This document shows, in pieces, positions 50,101 to 61,469 of a DNA stretch of 64,000 nt. This DNA is from Limnanthes douglasii subsp. nivea (taxonomy: Eukaryota > Streptophyta > Magnoliopsida > Brassicales > Limnanthaceae). Each line of letters begins with the position of its first letter. Position 1 is the stretch's first letter. The position numbers and the translations under genes are program-made. The stretch is from positions 171,200,386 to 171,264,385 of the forward strand of contig JAUPFV010000001.1 in NCBI GenBank assembly GCA_036936605.1, read 5' to 3'. The notes under the pieces were generated by a model. It was not told the DNA's origin. It searched no databases and worked only from the letters and a program-made list of their open reading frames with translations.

Positions 50101-51170
50101 ATTACTTCAATGTTAAAGATACTGTCAAAGCTCTGGATAATTCTCACAACAGCTCTTCTCTTTTTGGTAGACTATGGAACCAAATTTCTCCTACGACTTA
50201 TTCTTAAAAAAATACATATTGACTTTGTCCTTCAATCTAAACATATTACCATGGCTTCGAATTGCCAATTTTGTTCTAACTGTAAGACAACTAACCATCC
50301 ATTTGTTTTTTGTTCTTTTGCTTGAGAGGTTCGGTCTTATTTTACAGGTGTTCAAAGAGTAGAAATTCAAAGGTTTATGACAGTTACACATATGTTTATG
50401 GCATGGTTCTGGTCAGCTTCTAACAACACTCACATCAAAAAAATCTTGCCTACACTAATTAGTTGGGTCATATAGCAGCATGGAAACAAAATGAAGATGA
50501 ATTGTGATCATACTTCTCTTAAATCAGCAATCATACATATTACCTACATGCTTACTAACCTTGACTACTCAAATGTACTAAAAGCTAAACACTGGAAACA
50601 ATGTGAAGATGCTGCTATCATGCTTGATTGCACTAATCATCTTCGTATTAAGAAAAAGATTTTTTACCTCACTTGGATTCCTCCTGATACTGGTAGATAC
50701 AAAATGAACTCGGATGCTAGCTAGCCCATGACTGGTGAAGCAAGTGGCGTTGTTATAATCAGAGATAACCAGGTCAACCTTGTTCTGGTTATGGAAATAA
50801 CTACGAAAAGCTAACTCCTCTCCAAGCTGAAGCTCGTGCAATACATGATGGACTCCTACTGTGAATAATTAAAGGATTTACAGAAGTTGACATAGAGACA
50901 GATTCATAAATAATTGTTTCTGTGCTTTCTAATGGAAAATTTCCTTTAAAACTTACAACTATTGTTAGCAACATTAAATCCTTACTAACTTGTAAAATGA
51001 CATTTCATCACATTTTTAGAGAACAAAATCGAGCAGCCGATTGGCTGGCTCGATGGAGTCAAATATGTAAAATGAAATTGGATTACAAGAATTTCAAAGC
51101 TCCAACAATGCTGGATGTTATATTGTTGCTGGAAAGTCTAAATTTAGGTTACATAACAATAGAGGATTAA
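47111..51170 (+). pseudogene. LINE ORF2: endonuclease, reverse transcriptase, RNase H
   Basis: Starts MIKLLSWNIRGVGKQSS (EEP endonuclease). LVLGDFNFIL is at about 47500, with RRLDRVLFNQDW at about 47670. The reverse transcriptase spans about 48580-49560: YRPISLCILTNKIISKLINY, VYVQGRSIQDNILIAKEL, VIKLDMSKVFDN and VRQGDPLSPSLF. The catalytic box reads AFTNDVLVF at about 49155-49181, where FADD is expected, so the first catalytic Asp is Asn. RNase H at about 50690-51100 has KMNSDAS, EARAIHDGLL and FREQNRAADWLARW. Many stops are present, so it cannot work. Confidence 0.87.
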
Positions 51171-51180
51171 CTTACTCCTT

Positions 51181-52019
51181 GTTTCGGGATGGTGAACTTC
51201 TTGATTCATCTGGATTTATGAACTCTACTGATGCTTCAACGGTTTATCTATGGAATATTTTCGAAGACAATTGAATAAATGGACAGTAAATTGAAGACGA
51301 AATCTTGAAGAAGGAAGAATGAGGGATTGTGATTCTGGACTCGAGGAATCTCCAGTTGTGGCTTCAATGTTGCATGTTCTTCGTTTATCTGTTCATCCCG
51401 ATATCTAATTGATTCTCTCGAATCTCTTAGACAATACAACATCTGGATGAAGGAAGAATATCAATGGATTGTAGAAAATTTGAAGAAGAAGAATTCGAGC
51501 TTAACTCTCTTGAAGCTCTGATTGGTGTAGGAAGAAATTCTAAATTCTGTGAATTGGGATTGTTCTTGTTTTATGCTAATTAGACAAGTCCTTTAAAATC
51601 CAAGGATTAACATGTAATCCTCAACTTTGTAAACTTCTCAATTAAGTCTAATAAGATATTTTAACTTTAAAAATGATTTTTAGTGGTAACTCACGAAATA
51701 GATCGTCTTTTCGAAGCCTTTATACTTAAAGTTTTTTTTTAAGTTTTATTATTTTTTCACTATGTACTTATCCATATTTTATTCCAAGAAATTCATCATT
51801 GAATTAATTTACACTCAACTTATATCCTTTAACTTTTAAAATTAAACTCTAAAAATTAAAAAAACTCATTTAAAAAACATTACTCATAACTTAATGGAAG
51901 AAAAAAACACTCAAACCAAAGATTCAACACCTCAGAACATCAACCAAACAACTAACAAGGTAATATAATCTTGTATTTTAGTTATACATTCATCTCACAT
52001 CAAAATCCGTTTTCAAAAA
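51181..52019. other. 3' flank of LINE copy 2 and AT-rich spacer
   Basis: 51181-51560 may be the LINE 3' untranslated region; it is purine-rich with repeated GAAGAAGGAAGAAT motifs near 51305 and 51449. The remainder shows nothing recognisable. Confidence 0.45.
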
Positions 52020-52074
52020 AGCAATTATAAAAAATCTCAATTTTGCATATTCAATTGTGAGATACCCACTAAGA

Positions 52075-52290
52075 TTTAGTTGTTTTTATAAATAAAAAAC
52101 AACGAAGTCTAAGACAACCATTCAAAATTAGTTGTTTTTTTAAATAATACATGATTTTGAGATGCCAACTTGGAATCATGTGTTATTTTTTTAGAAAACA
52201 ACTAATTTCGGATGTCGGTCTCGAAATTACATGCGAATTTAAAAAATATAACACATGATTATGAGATGTTCACTCAGAACCATGTGTTAT
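52075..52290. repeat. Cluster of inverted repeats (hairpins)
   Basis: 52126-52158 (AATTAGTTGTTTTTTTAAAT then AATACATGATTTT) pairs with 52172-52208 (GGAATCATGTGTTATTTTTT then TAGAAAACAACTAATTT) around a loop of about 13 bases. A second hairpin pairs TATAACACATGATT (about 52248) with AACCATGTGTTATTTTT (about 52279). Related TTAGTTGTTTTT and AAAACAAC pieces lie at 52077-52105. This may be a decayed MITE or DNA-transposon subterminal region. Confidence 0.7.
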
Positions 52291-52380
52291 TTTTCCAGAA
52301 AAAAAAAGATTCATGAAATTCGATTTCATGAACCTTTGAAAATATGTTTAGCATCGATCTAAAAAATAATTTTTTTGAAA

Positions 52381-52433
52381 GTTTCATAAAATCGATTCCC
52401 ATAAAAATATTTATGGAAATTGATTTTATAAAC
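52381..52433. repeat. Near-perfect hairpin, arms of about 24 bases
   Basis: GTTTCATAAAATCGATTCCC.ATAAA pairs with TTTATGGAAATTGATTTTAT.AAAC across about four bases. A shorter palindrome, TTCATGAAATTCGATTTCATGAA, precedes it at 52311-52333. Confidence 0.8.
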
Positions 52434-52509
52434 AATTGATCAAATCGATTCATAAATAAAAAAATTAGAAAAAAGTTACGTAAATATGAATAATTGTTTT
52501 TGTGTGAAA

Positions 52510-53230
52510 AAAAACATAAAATAAAATAAAATATGTTCATACATGTACCTAAGGCATACCCCGAGGAGATACAATCGACATAAGGAGGTCGATAGACATG
52601 ACTGCTAAAACAAACATAGTAGGAATGACATAACAACATAGATAAACTAAAACAGTTAAGACAACGTAACAAGCGCCAATCGAGCCGACATATAGTAACT
52701 CCAAAGAAGTACACAACAATAGAAGACAAGGAACGAGACCGAGGAGGAGAGGACCTACAAATAAAGTAGAAAAATAAATAAATAAATTAAATTAAAAGCG
52801 GTTATATAGGCCAGCAAATTTTGGTGCTATGAAATTTGAACCGAAGATTAGAGAAGATTCGGTGAGAAACCAGAGAGGCATTCCGGAGGGCAATAAAAAA
52901 TTCTTGAGTTTCTCTCCTTCGAGACGTGATGAATAACCGCGCCAAAGCAAGAGCGTCAAATGTGGCGGTTTCGAGAGCGAGACTAATTTGACGCCTTACA
53001 AACCCAAGGCTGTCAGCAAGAAGCAGAAAAATGGAAACCTAGTTTTGAACTTGCAAAGGTCCAAATACTCTGAGTGAAACTACAATCAAAGAGGAGATGA
53101 ACGATAGTCTGAGAATCAAAATTGCATAAAGCACGAGATAGGGTATTGAAACTCAGAGAAATTTATCTCTGGTAGAAAGTTTGCCCATAATACTGAACCA
53201 TAAAATAAAAGAGTGACAAAAAATATAAAT
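52510..53230 (-). mobile_element. 3' fragment of a LINE, same family and orientation as the LINE at 55694-61250
   Basis: It parallels 55735-56400 block by block: ATGTTCATACATGTACCTA against GTGTTCATACAGTTTCCTA, AAATTCTTGAGTT, TGACGCCTTAC against TGACGCCTCGAG, and ACTCTGAGTGAAACTACAAT against TCTCTGAGTGAAACTACATT. This covers the zinc-binding C-terminus and 3' untranslated region. No open frame survives. Confidence 0.8.
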
Positions 53231-53722
53231 AGTTTGATATAAATTATTCAAAATTATGTTTTTTTTCTAGATGAGAAGGTTAAAAGGGTGAGTGTTTGAT
53301 AAAAAGTTAAAAAATAAAATAAAATAAAATATTCTTTTATGAAAAATCACAGGAAATACAATATAAAAAAATAACAAAAATCATAGGAAAAAATAACTGG
53401 ACCCAGAATAAAAAGAGATTTGTCAGCGAAAGCGGCATTCAAAATCATGACGATGCACCTGAAATACTGTGCCATATTAAGATAAGGCTCCAGGCTACGT
53501 TGCGCCATTTTGGACGTATCCGGGCCGTCAAATAGGATATGGGACCTGTAGCGGCATTGACCGGTCGTAATGAGAAAACCTATACTGCCAAGTGCCAACA
53601 CATTTTGCTCTATTTACATATCTCGGTATATGTACCATAAATTAACGATCCAACACCTCCTTCACTTTATTTATTTTATCATACAAGTATATTTGTATAT
53701 ATTTTTTAATTTAAACTTATGA
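53231..53722. other. Spacer with one unrecognised 84-codon open frame
   Basis: The minus-strand frame 53601-53347 has a less AT-rich core (53400-53590) than its surroundings but matches no family I recognise. It may be a further piece of LINE or a captured fragment. Confidence 0.4.
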
Positions 53723-53731
53723 TTTTTTTTT
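53723..53731 (+). repeat. Left target-site duplication (nine T) of the non-autonomous MULE
   Basis: Nine T directly before GGGAAAAGTACCC, mirrored by nine T at 55694-55702. Nine bp is the usual MULE duplication length. Confidence 0.7.
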
Positions 53732-54382
53732 GGGAAAAGTACCCATAAATACATTTTCAAGTATCTAATCCCAAATAAGTATCCAAATATGAGACCATTA
53801 GACTAGTAGTAAGAAACTAATATTTTTACCAAATTAGCCATAATACTAGAAGAAAGAGAAAGTAAGTTATTATTAATACTCATCTCATTCTCTCTCCTTC
53901 GATTTATTACTGTGTTTTTTTCTCTCTCTTCTATCTTTGGATTTTCATCAGATATGGTGTTTCGAAATCCCTTTTATTACCAAATTGTTTCATCAGTTCA
54001 ACCAAACCCCACATTCATACACATATACGGACAGGACATTACACACCGTCTCTCTCTCTCTCTAAATCTCTTTTTGTCTTGCAACACCACCTTCGATTCA
54101 CTCTTTATCGGTTTAAGTTTCTGATTTTCCCGGAAAATTACGATTTTTCTCAGAAAATTCAATCCATGACTTGGATCACTAACTAAAGTTGTAGCTTTTT
54201 GGTGTTTCTGGTGGTGTTATTAACTTTGGATTCGTGATTACAGAAGTGCCAAGGATTAGGAGGGAATTTCACGTTACTTTTGCCATATGGCATATATGCC
54301 TACTCCAATGAGACACAGAACCAAAGAGGCAGCAGCAGTTACTATCCTTATAACTACTTGAGAGCTTATAGATATTCCTCCA

Positions 54383-55205
54383 TGCGTCTAGCGTCATAGT
54401 CAACGAACATCGCGCGTGATGTTGGTAAGTGCAACCTATCTAGCGTCATAGTCAAAGAACATCTAGCGTCATAGTCAAGGAACATCTAGCGTCATAGTCA
54501 AGGATCATCTAGCGTCATAGTCGAGGAACATCTAGCGTCATAGTCAAGGAACATCTAGCGTTATAGTCAATGAACATCTAGCATCACAGTCAAGGAACAT
54601 CTAGCGTCGTAGTTGAGGAACGTCTAGCGTCATAGTCGAGGAACATCTAGCGTCATAGTCAATGAACATCTAGCGTCATAGTCAATGAACATATAACGTT
54701 ATAGTCAAGGAACATCTAGCTTCACAGTCAAGGAACATCTAGCGTCATAGTCAATGAACATCTAGCGTCATAGTCGAGGAACATCTAGCGTCATAGTTGA
54801 GGAACATCTAGCGCCATAGTCGAGGAACATCTAGCGCCATAGTCAATGAACATCTAGCGTCATAGTCAATGAACATCTAGAGTCATAGTCGAGGAACATC
54901 TAGCGTCGTAGTACAGGTATCGTCTAGCGTCATAGTCATAGTCAAGGAACAACTCATCTAGCGTGAGAAGTACAATTCGTCTAGCGCCATATTAGACGAA
55001 CATCTCGCGTGATGTTGGCAAGTGCAACTTATCTAGCGTCATAGTCAAGGAACATCTAGCGTCATAGTCAAGGAACATCTAGCGTTATAGTCAAGGAACA
55101 TCTAGCGTCATAGTCAAAGAACATCTAGCGTCATAGTCGACGAACATCTAGCGTCACAGTCAATGAACATCTAGCGTCATAGTCGAGGAACATCTAGCGT
55201 CGCGT
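54383..55205 (+). repeat. 23-bp minisatellite, about 35 units, with a higher-order segment
   Basis: Unit AACATCTAGCGTCATAGTCA plus AGG, with point variants (GTCATAGTC, GTCGTAGTT, GCCATAGTC, ATCACAGTC). A non-unit segment, GCGTGATGTTGG.AAGTGCAA, occurs at 54414 and again at 55007, about 593 bp apart, each preceded and followed by regular units. No open frame of significance crosses it. Confidence 0.93.
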
Positions 55206-55540
55206 AACCTACTCTAACAGCTACAACACGCGAGATACAGTATAAAACAACATACAACAGTAACTTCAGCTATCGTCTTCACCAAAACAGCAGGTAAACG
55301 CCATTAAAGAACCTGTACCAAATCTCGACTATGAAAAAACTTAAAAAAAATGGATTCCAGCTCCACATAACCTAAACAACACTTTAATGTAAACAGATTA
55401 AAGTTGAAATCTTTGAAAACTAAAAAAAACAGGAACTAACAAAACCCAGGAACTAACAAAAGTAAAAAAAAAACAAAACCCAGCTTCTACTACCTCTTTT
55501 CTAATTTCGGAAACCAGTTTAAACAGGAAGAGAAAATAGA
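55206..55540. other. Internal non-coding part of the non-autonomous MULE
   Basis: Low-complexity A-rich sequence. CCCAGGAACTAACAAAA-type and AAAACCCAGCTT-type short repeats occur near 55440-55490. No gene. Confidence 0.55.
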
Positions 55541-55980
55541 CTAACACATTTGAGGGTATTTCAGGAAGGTAAATATTAGCTGGGTATTAGAAAGAAATTA
55601 CTTTGGTGAGATGGGTATTTAGTAGGCATAGAAAATAGTTGGGGTACTAAATGATAATAAGTTTGGTGAGAAGGTATTTAGTGTGACATTTCCTTTTTTT
55701 TTGGTGAATAAATCTTTAAAATAAATGAAAGTGTTCATACAGTTTCCTAGGGCATATCCCGGGATAGTACAATACAAATAGGTAACAATGTCAATATGCT
55801 TCGGTCTAGAGATAATGCATAATAGATAAACGTAAATAACTCAAATAACATGCTCTGATGACTAGGAGGATGTAAGGTGATTCCACGATCACGAGTCTAA
55901 CGTCCAGGCTTCATGCTCCTCACCATACTGGAAAGACCTGCGAGAGGATATAAACAAATTAATTGTTAGATTTGTTATAA

Positions 55981-58900
55981 CTACGGTGGCCAGCCAATCC
56001 TGGTTCCAAGGAATCTAAATCGGAGATCCGAAAAGATTTCGAAAGAAATCATAGAAGCCATGACTGGGACAGAACCAAAAATTCTTGAGTTCCGCTCTTT
56101 CCAAACATGGTAAATGACCGCGTTGAAACAGGTGCGCCAAGTACAATGGTCACCGGTACTAAACCACCTTGACGCCTCGAGGATCCAAAAAGGCCATGTA
56201 GAGGGGTGGAAAGGAAATCCTAATTTGTTACTGGTAAAGGACCATATTCTCTGAGTGAAACTACATTCATAGAGGATATGAGATATAGATTCTGATTCAG
56301 AGTTGCAAAGGGCGCAAATAGTAGGGGTGAGGATGCCCAACTAAAAAGCTTGTCTCTGGTGACAAGTTTACCCTGTAAAGCAAGCCAAGAAATAAATGAG
56401 TGACGCAGAATGTTATATTTGTTCCATACTAACCCCGCCCACCCCTTTGTAGGGACAGGCTGACGAATGGTGTTGTATGTGGCTTTAATATAGAATTTGT
56501 TGCCGCCGTCTTTTGTTACCCAGAAAGGAGCGTCCCTCGATTGGGTGCTGGGATGGAGGGGGGGGGGGGAGAGGATAATCTAATTGATTTCTTCAAGATG
56601 GGCACGACTTCGGGCCCTTGCTGATCTCAAGTTTGCAGGTCATTTCCATTCCCCATTTGAGATGATGTCTGAAACTTTAAGATCATTCCCCATACGAGAA
56701 TCACTAATGATGTTCGGGCCATATTGGTTAGCCAGAGATGATGAGAGGAGCCACGGGTCATGCCAGAGAGAAGTGGTTTTTCCATCTCCGATAGCCACCC
56801 TGTAAAAATTAATAGCCAAAGGCCAAAACCATAGAATTTTTCTCCAAATCCAAGAGGGGGAGGATCTAATAGAAATACTCCAAAAACTTTTATTTTTAAT
56901 ATTTTCAGTTTTAATCCATTCACTCCAAAATGAATGGTTCTGATTACTAACAATAGACCATAGATGTTTAAGGACGGCCGCCTGATTCCAGGTTTTTAGG
57001 TCCAAGATCCCAAGGCCGCCCTCTTTATAAGTAGTGGTAACAGTTGACTAGGCCACTTTGGCCCCATGAATTTTCATTGCAGAGCCTGACCACATGAAAC
57101 GACGAAGGTATTGGCTTAGTTCTTTAAGAATTCTAGACGGAAGAATAAAAATCGAAGACCAATAAACGTGTCCTGCAAATAGAACCGATTTGATTAACTG
57201 AAGTCTTCTCGCATTGGAGAGATGCTTGGAAGTCCAGGAATCAATGCGGGAGGTGATTTTGTGAAGAAGGGGGCGGCAATCAGTGTGAGTAAGTTTACTT
57301 GTGAGAAGAGGGACACCCAGATATTTCACTGGGAGAGAGCCCTCCGGGAAGTTCAAGATCGGCATTAGGTTCGATCTTAGGTGATGGTCAATACCCGAGA
57401 AAAATATGTGACTTTTCAAAGTATTGACCTTTAGACCAGAGAGAATGAAGAATTCATCCAAAGCGTCTCGGATGAGAGTTAGAAAGTGGATGTCCCCATG
57501 GCTGAAAATCATTAAATCATATGCAAAACAGAGATTAATGATTTTCTGCTTGTGGCACTTCCAATGGAATCAGAACTTCTCATCATGACTTTTTTCTTTG
57601 AGGATACCATAAAGTACTTGCATAACAAGAACGTAGAGGAGAGGGAAGAGAAGATCACCTTGTCTGAGACCTTTTTTCCCTTTGAACTTACCATAAAGGT
57701 CTCCATTTATGATAATAGAGTAAGAGGGAGAGGAGATACACTTGATAATCCACATGATCATCTTTTCAGGGAATTGCATCGCCACAAGAATATCAAGAAT
57801 GAGGTGCCAACGGACATTATCAAAGGCTTTCATAATGTCAATTTTAAGAGCGACCCTCTTGCCTCTACCCTTAGACTGGTATCCCCTCAACAGCTCTTGA
57901 GATAGAAGGATATTATCAGCAATGTTCCTTCCCGCAACAAAGGCAGACTGAGAATAATCAATAAGGTAAGGAAAGGCGACTTTGATTCTATTGGCCAGGA
58001 TTTTGGAAATGATTTTGTAAACCACATTGCAGAGTGCAATGGGTCTATAGTCAGCTGGAGTAGAAGGAGAGTCCTTTTTGGGTATAAGGGCGATGGATGT
58101 TGAATTCCAGGATTCGTTCATAGTTCTAGAAATGAAGAACTCTTGGACCCCCTTACAGATGCCAGGGCCAACAGTGTTCCAAGAAGGCTTAAAAAACTAG
58201 AGTTAAAACCATCAGGACCATGAGATTTGCCACTATCAATACTGAAAAGTGCAGATTTAATTTCAGAACAAGAAATCTCCCGGATCATTAGCTCTTTATC
58301 AGAGTTATTGATAGTAGACGAAATCAGAGAAGAGACTTTTTCAAGACCTGGGTAGGGGTTAGGGTTTATGGTACCCAGAGAGTTCTCGAAAAAGTTCACC
58401 ATAACTTTGGAAACACTAGCTGGGGAGGATATGGTGATACCCTGATCATTGGAAATCTAGAGAATTTTATTGCGGAATAGCCGGGTTTTGATACTTTTGT
58501 GGAAGAATTTAGTATTCGTATCCCCAAGTTTGATCCAATTTTCTCTCGATTTTTGCTTATCAAAAGATTCTTCAGCACAACTAAGAAAAATGAAAGAAGC
58601 AAAGGCATCGTTTTTTATAGTGACTAGACGAGGGTTGAGAGGATCAGAGGCTAAGTTGTCCTGAGCCTCAAATAAGGTTTTTTGAGCTTGCGAGACTCTA
58701 GAAGAAATATCACTAAACTCTGATCGATTAAGAAGAGCGAGGTCATATTGCAATCTCACGAGCTTGTTAGAGACCCTTCTCATTCCCGATGAAGAGGAGA
58801 GAAGGTTCCAACTATTAGAGACAATATCTTTGAAGTTTGGGTGATATTTCCACATATTGAAGAAACAAAAAGGTTTTTTCCGCTTAGGACGGGGAAGACC

Positions 58901-59511
58901 AAGGTTGAGAGTAACAGCAGTGTGGTCAGAAGTGCGAGGATATCACATGTGAACATGAGACATAGGGAAAAGGTCGTCCTATTCCGAGAAGGTTGTTTAT
59001 TGATCCAAGTGAATGGAAATCCAGAGGATCAGAGGTCACTCAGCTCGCAATGGTAACAACAATTGTTGAAATCATCAATAGCGGAGGACCAAGAGTCAGA
59101 GGAGCCAAGGCGCTTATTAAGGTGACAGATAGCATTAAAATCACCAAGCAAAACCCAGGGAGAGAGGGAGTCAAGCTTTGAAATGTCAATTAGATCATTC
59201 CAAAGCTCAATTCAATCTTGTGTTTCGTTAAAAGCATAAATAGCAGTTAATTTGAAAGAGGCTTTAAAGTTATGACAATTAGCAATACAATGAATAAATT
59301 GGGAAGATTGAGAAATTCTAGAAATAGTAATAACACTAGGGACATGTAAAAAATGGACCAGTTTCCTGATTATATTGTCTACTTTATGAATTTGAAGTTT
59401 AGTTTCTATTCGGACTATCAATGAGATATGATTACTAATAATAAAATCAGGGACATCTTTTTGTCTGACAGGGTCGTTTAGACCTCTCACATTCCAAGAA
59501 GCAATATTCAT
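55981..59511 (-). pseudogene. LINE ORF2: endonuclease, reverse transcriptase, zf-RVT
   Basis: It begins MNIASWNVRGLNDPVRQKD at 59511. WVLLGDFNA is near 59130-59160. The reverse transcriptase between about 58121 and 57048 has DYRPIALCNVVYKIISKILA, SAFVAGRNIADNILLSQELL, LKIDIMKAFDNVRW and GLRQGDLLFPLLYVL. The catalytic box at 57528-57513 reads FAYDL where FADDL is expected, so the first catalytic Asp is Tyr. KYLGVPLLTSKLTHTDCRPL and RRLQLIKSVL follow. The zinc-binding end (CALCNSESESISHILYECSF) lies at 56340-55981. Several frame changes and stops disable it. Confidence 0.88.
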
Positions 59512-59532
59512 GAATAGAGGACTTACAGTGGG

Positions 59533-60250
59533 TCATCCGCTGGTCCTGTCGGAGGACAATACCTGTTTGCCTTTGATTTTGGCTACATCCGTACAAGCCC
59601 TTTTTGGTGGGGAGTGCACTTCTACTCCGAGCTCCACCTCCGTATCTTCGCTAATGGATGGAAGTCGGGATCCAAATTCCAATTCTGGAGCTATCTCGGA
59701 AGGATCTTCCTCAGAAGACGATGATATCACAGGGATAGGAGGGAGTCTGATTGGGCTTTTGGTGCATAGACGGGTAGGGTGCCCGAAAACCTGAAAATTA
59801 GTGCATTTGGGAGGGAGACCCATTTCCATTTGACAAATTCTAATTGCCAACGGGGAACGGTGATCGGAGTGACCCGCAACTATATTTGCATAAGAGGAGA
59901 GAGGAGAAGATTTAGTGATTGAGTTCGAATTAGAGAAATCCTTTGGTAACTCCTTCGAAAATTGAGGATTAAAGGGCTTAGCATGGGCCAACTTGAATTT
60001 CCTTCCTTTTGGGTATTTACCCGCATTCCCAAAATTCAGGATTAAAGAGTGATGGCCATAGGAAGCACCTCATCCCAAAATACCATTCCATTTGTTCTTA
60101 AGAGGCCTTTTAATTGATAATATCCGAGTGGGCCCTATAATTGATGATTGTCGGCCCAAATTAGGAGAGTTCACTTCATGGAGCGAATCAGGACCAGACT
60201 GGCCCATAACTTCTTCAACTCAAGTGGGCCTGTTTACCTTCGTGGGTCCC
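59533..60250 (-). pseudogene. LINE ORF1 remnant
   Basis: The frame from 59991 to 59533 encodes a Ser-rich region (SYANIVAGHSDHRSPLAIRI) and a knuckle-like LPPKCTNFQVFGHPTRLC, where the second knuckle Cys is Phe, followed by an acidic SSSEEDPSE segment. Sequence of the same character continues upstream to about 60250 with a stop at about 60070. Further upstream (60251-61250) open pieces exist that I cannot assign. Confidence 0.65.
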
Positions 60251-61459
60251 TGACCCGGAATCATTTTTTGACCCGGAGACAGCTTAGGAACCCCGAGTGA
60301 TAGGAAATGTTCTTCCTCAACAGACTGTCCCTGACCCGACTTCGCCTTTTGTACAGAAGAAAACCCTAGATTTAAAATCTGATCTTCCCCAGCAGGCCCT
60401 TCATCGAACTTGGAAAGGACGACGGCGAAGATAATCTTACTGGAGAGGACCAGTCCGATCTAACGAAGATTTCGCCCCATCGAGCGAATCAGAGCAGAGG
60501 AGCTGCAGGTAGTCTCCAACGAGCTGGTAGCTGGATTGCTTGACGCCGGATTGGTTGATTGCGCCCCATCGTTCGAGAGAATCGGCGCAGCTGAGCTACA
60601 GATAGGCTCCACGAGCAGGTGGCTGGATTGCTAGACGTCGGTTTGCTTGATGCCGGCGAATCGGACGCACAGATGGGGGAGCAAGTTTGAGGAACTGATC
60701 TTCCTCAACTGCCAGACCCGGTCGCGACCCCTCCAAAGATTCATTCGTTATCGGCCGATACCGCAATTCGGATTTGGTACTCAATTTCTTACCGTAAGTT
60801 ACCGTTCTCTTCTCGATTAACACTTGCATCGACTTACCTTGAAGACCAGCAAACGCCATGCTTCTCTGAGTCTCGCCGCAGCAAGATGAACCTAGCAGAG
60901 GCGGAACAGAAAGCGAGACCATACGATGGAACAAAAAGAAAACAGAAAAAAGAATAGACTGCAAGGAAACCCTGTTGAAGGACAGAATCAAAACGGTGAC
61001 GGTGTCAAAAATGTGAACTGGGCTAGAACAGTTTCATGATACGAACAAGACAGCACATATCGAACCGAAATATGAAGAGAAGAGAAGAAGACAATTTCAA
61101 CTGCCATGAAATCGGTGGTGGTTTTCAGGCTATAGAGCCTGAAACCACCGAAGTTAACAAAAGAAACCACTGAAACACTTAGATAGTACCGTTAGAAAAA
61201 TTATCCGTTAGAGAAGAGAGAAGGAAGATATTCTCTCTCTAGAAAATCTTGCTCAACTGAAACATTTCCCTTAAAAAAATTATGAATTTTAATTGTAATA
61301 TGACGTATTTGTAGAGAAAAAGATTTCCCTCCCTAAATTCTATACCGCCAAAAACAACAAATGATGGGCGTGTTTTTTTTATTTTAATATATAAAATTTA
61401 AAAGATATGTACTTTAAGTATATATTTTTATTTTACTTACTCTCTAAAATACTAAACCG

Positions 61460-61469
61460 AAATATGAAT
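61460..61469 (+). repeat. Left target-site duplication of the hAT-like element
   Basis: AAATATGAAT, repeated at 62210-62219. hAT elements make 8-bp duplications; two extra bases could match by chance. Confidence 0.65.

Larger units (their letters stand above)
45820..51180 (+). mobile_element. LINE copy 2, same family as copy 1, near full length but inactive
   Basis: ORF1 and ORF2 follow each other in LINE order and end in a C-terminus nearly the same as that of the LINE at 18030-23060. Roughly 5.4 kb with many stops. Target duplications and the poly(A) end were not located. Confidence 0.88.
53732..55693. mobile_element. Non-autonomous MULE (1962 bp) carrying a minisatellite
   Basis: Left end GGGAAAAGTACCCATAAATA; right end read inward GGAAATGTCACACTAAATAC. 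The ends match at GGAAA.GT....TAAATAC.TT.TC. The right terminal 150 bp also matches the right end of the large MULE at 11380-11536 (shared blocks GGAAATG.CACACTAA.TACC and TACTAAATACCCATCTCA), so it is probably mobilised by that transposase family. It has no transposase. 53880-54290 is CT-rich and leader-like; 54383-55205 is a 23-bp minisatellite. It lies between nine-T duplications. Confidence 0.85.
55694..61250 (-). mobile_element. LINE copy 3 (different family from copies 1 and 2), inactive
   Basis: Minus-strand order from right to left: 5' region, ORF1, ORF2 endonuclease, reverse transcriptase and zinc-binding C-terminus, 3' untranslated region, then the run of nine T (55694-55702), which is its poly(A) tail read on the plus strand. 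The 5' end near 61250 is a guess from where the composition drops to AT-rich sequence. Confidence 0.85.

Noticed and set aside
52274..52729. 151-codon minus-strand open frame
   Set aside because: It crosses hairpin DNA and the 3' end of a LINE fragment, has Phe/Ser-rich random composition and no recognisable motif.
54383..55205. CRISPR-like array
   Set aside because: There are no spacers: 23-bp units follow directly on one another with point variants, in a plant genome inside a MULE.
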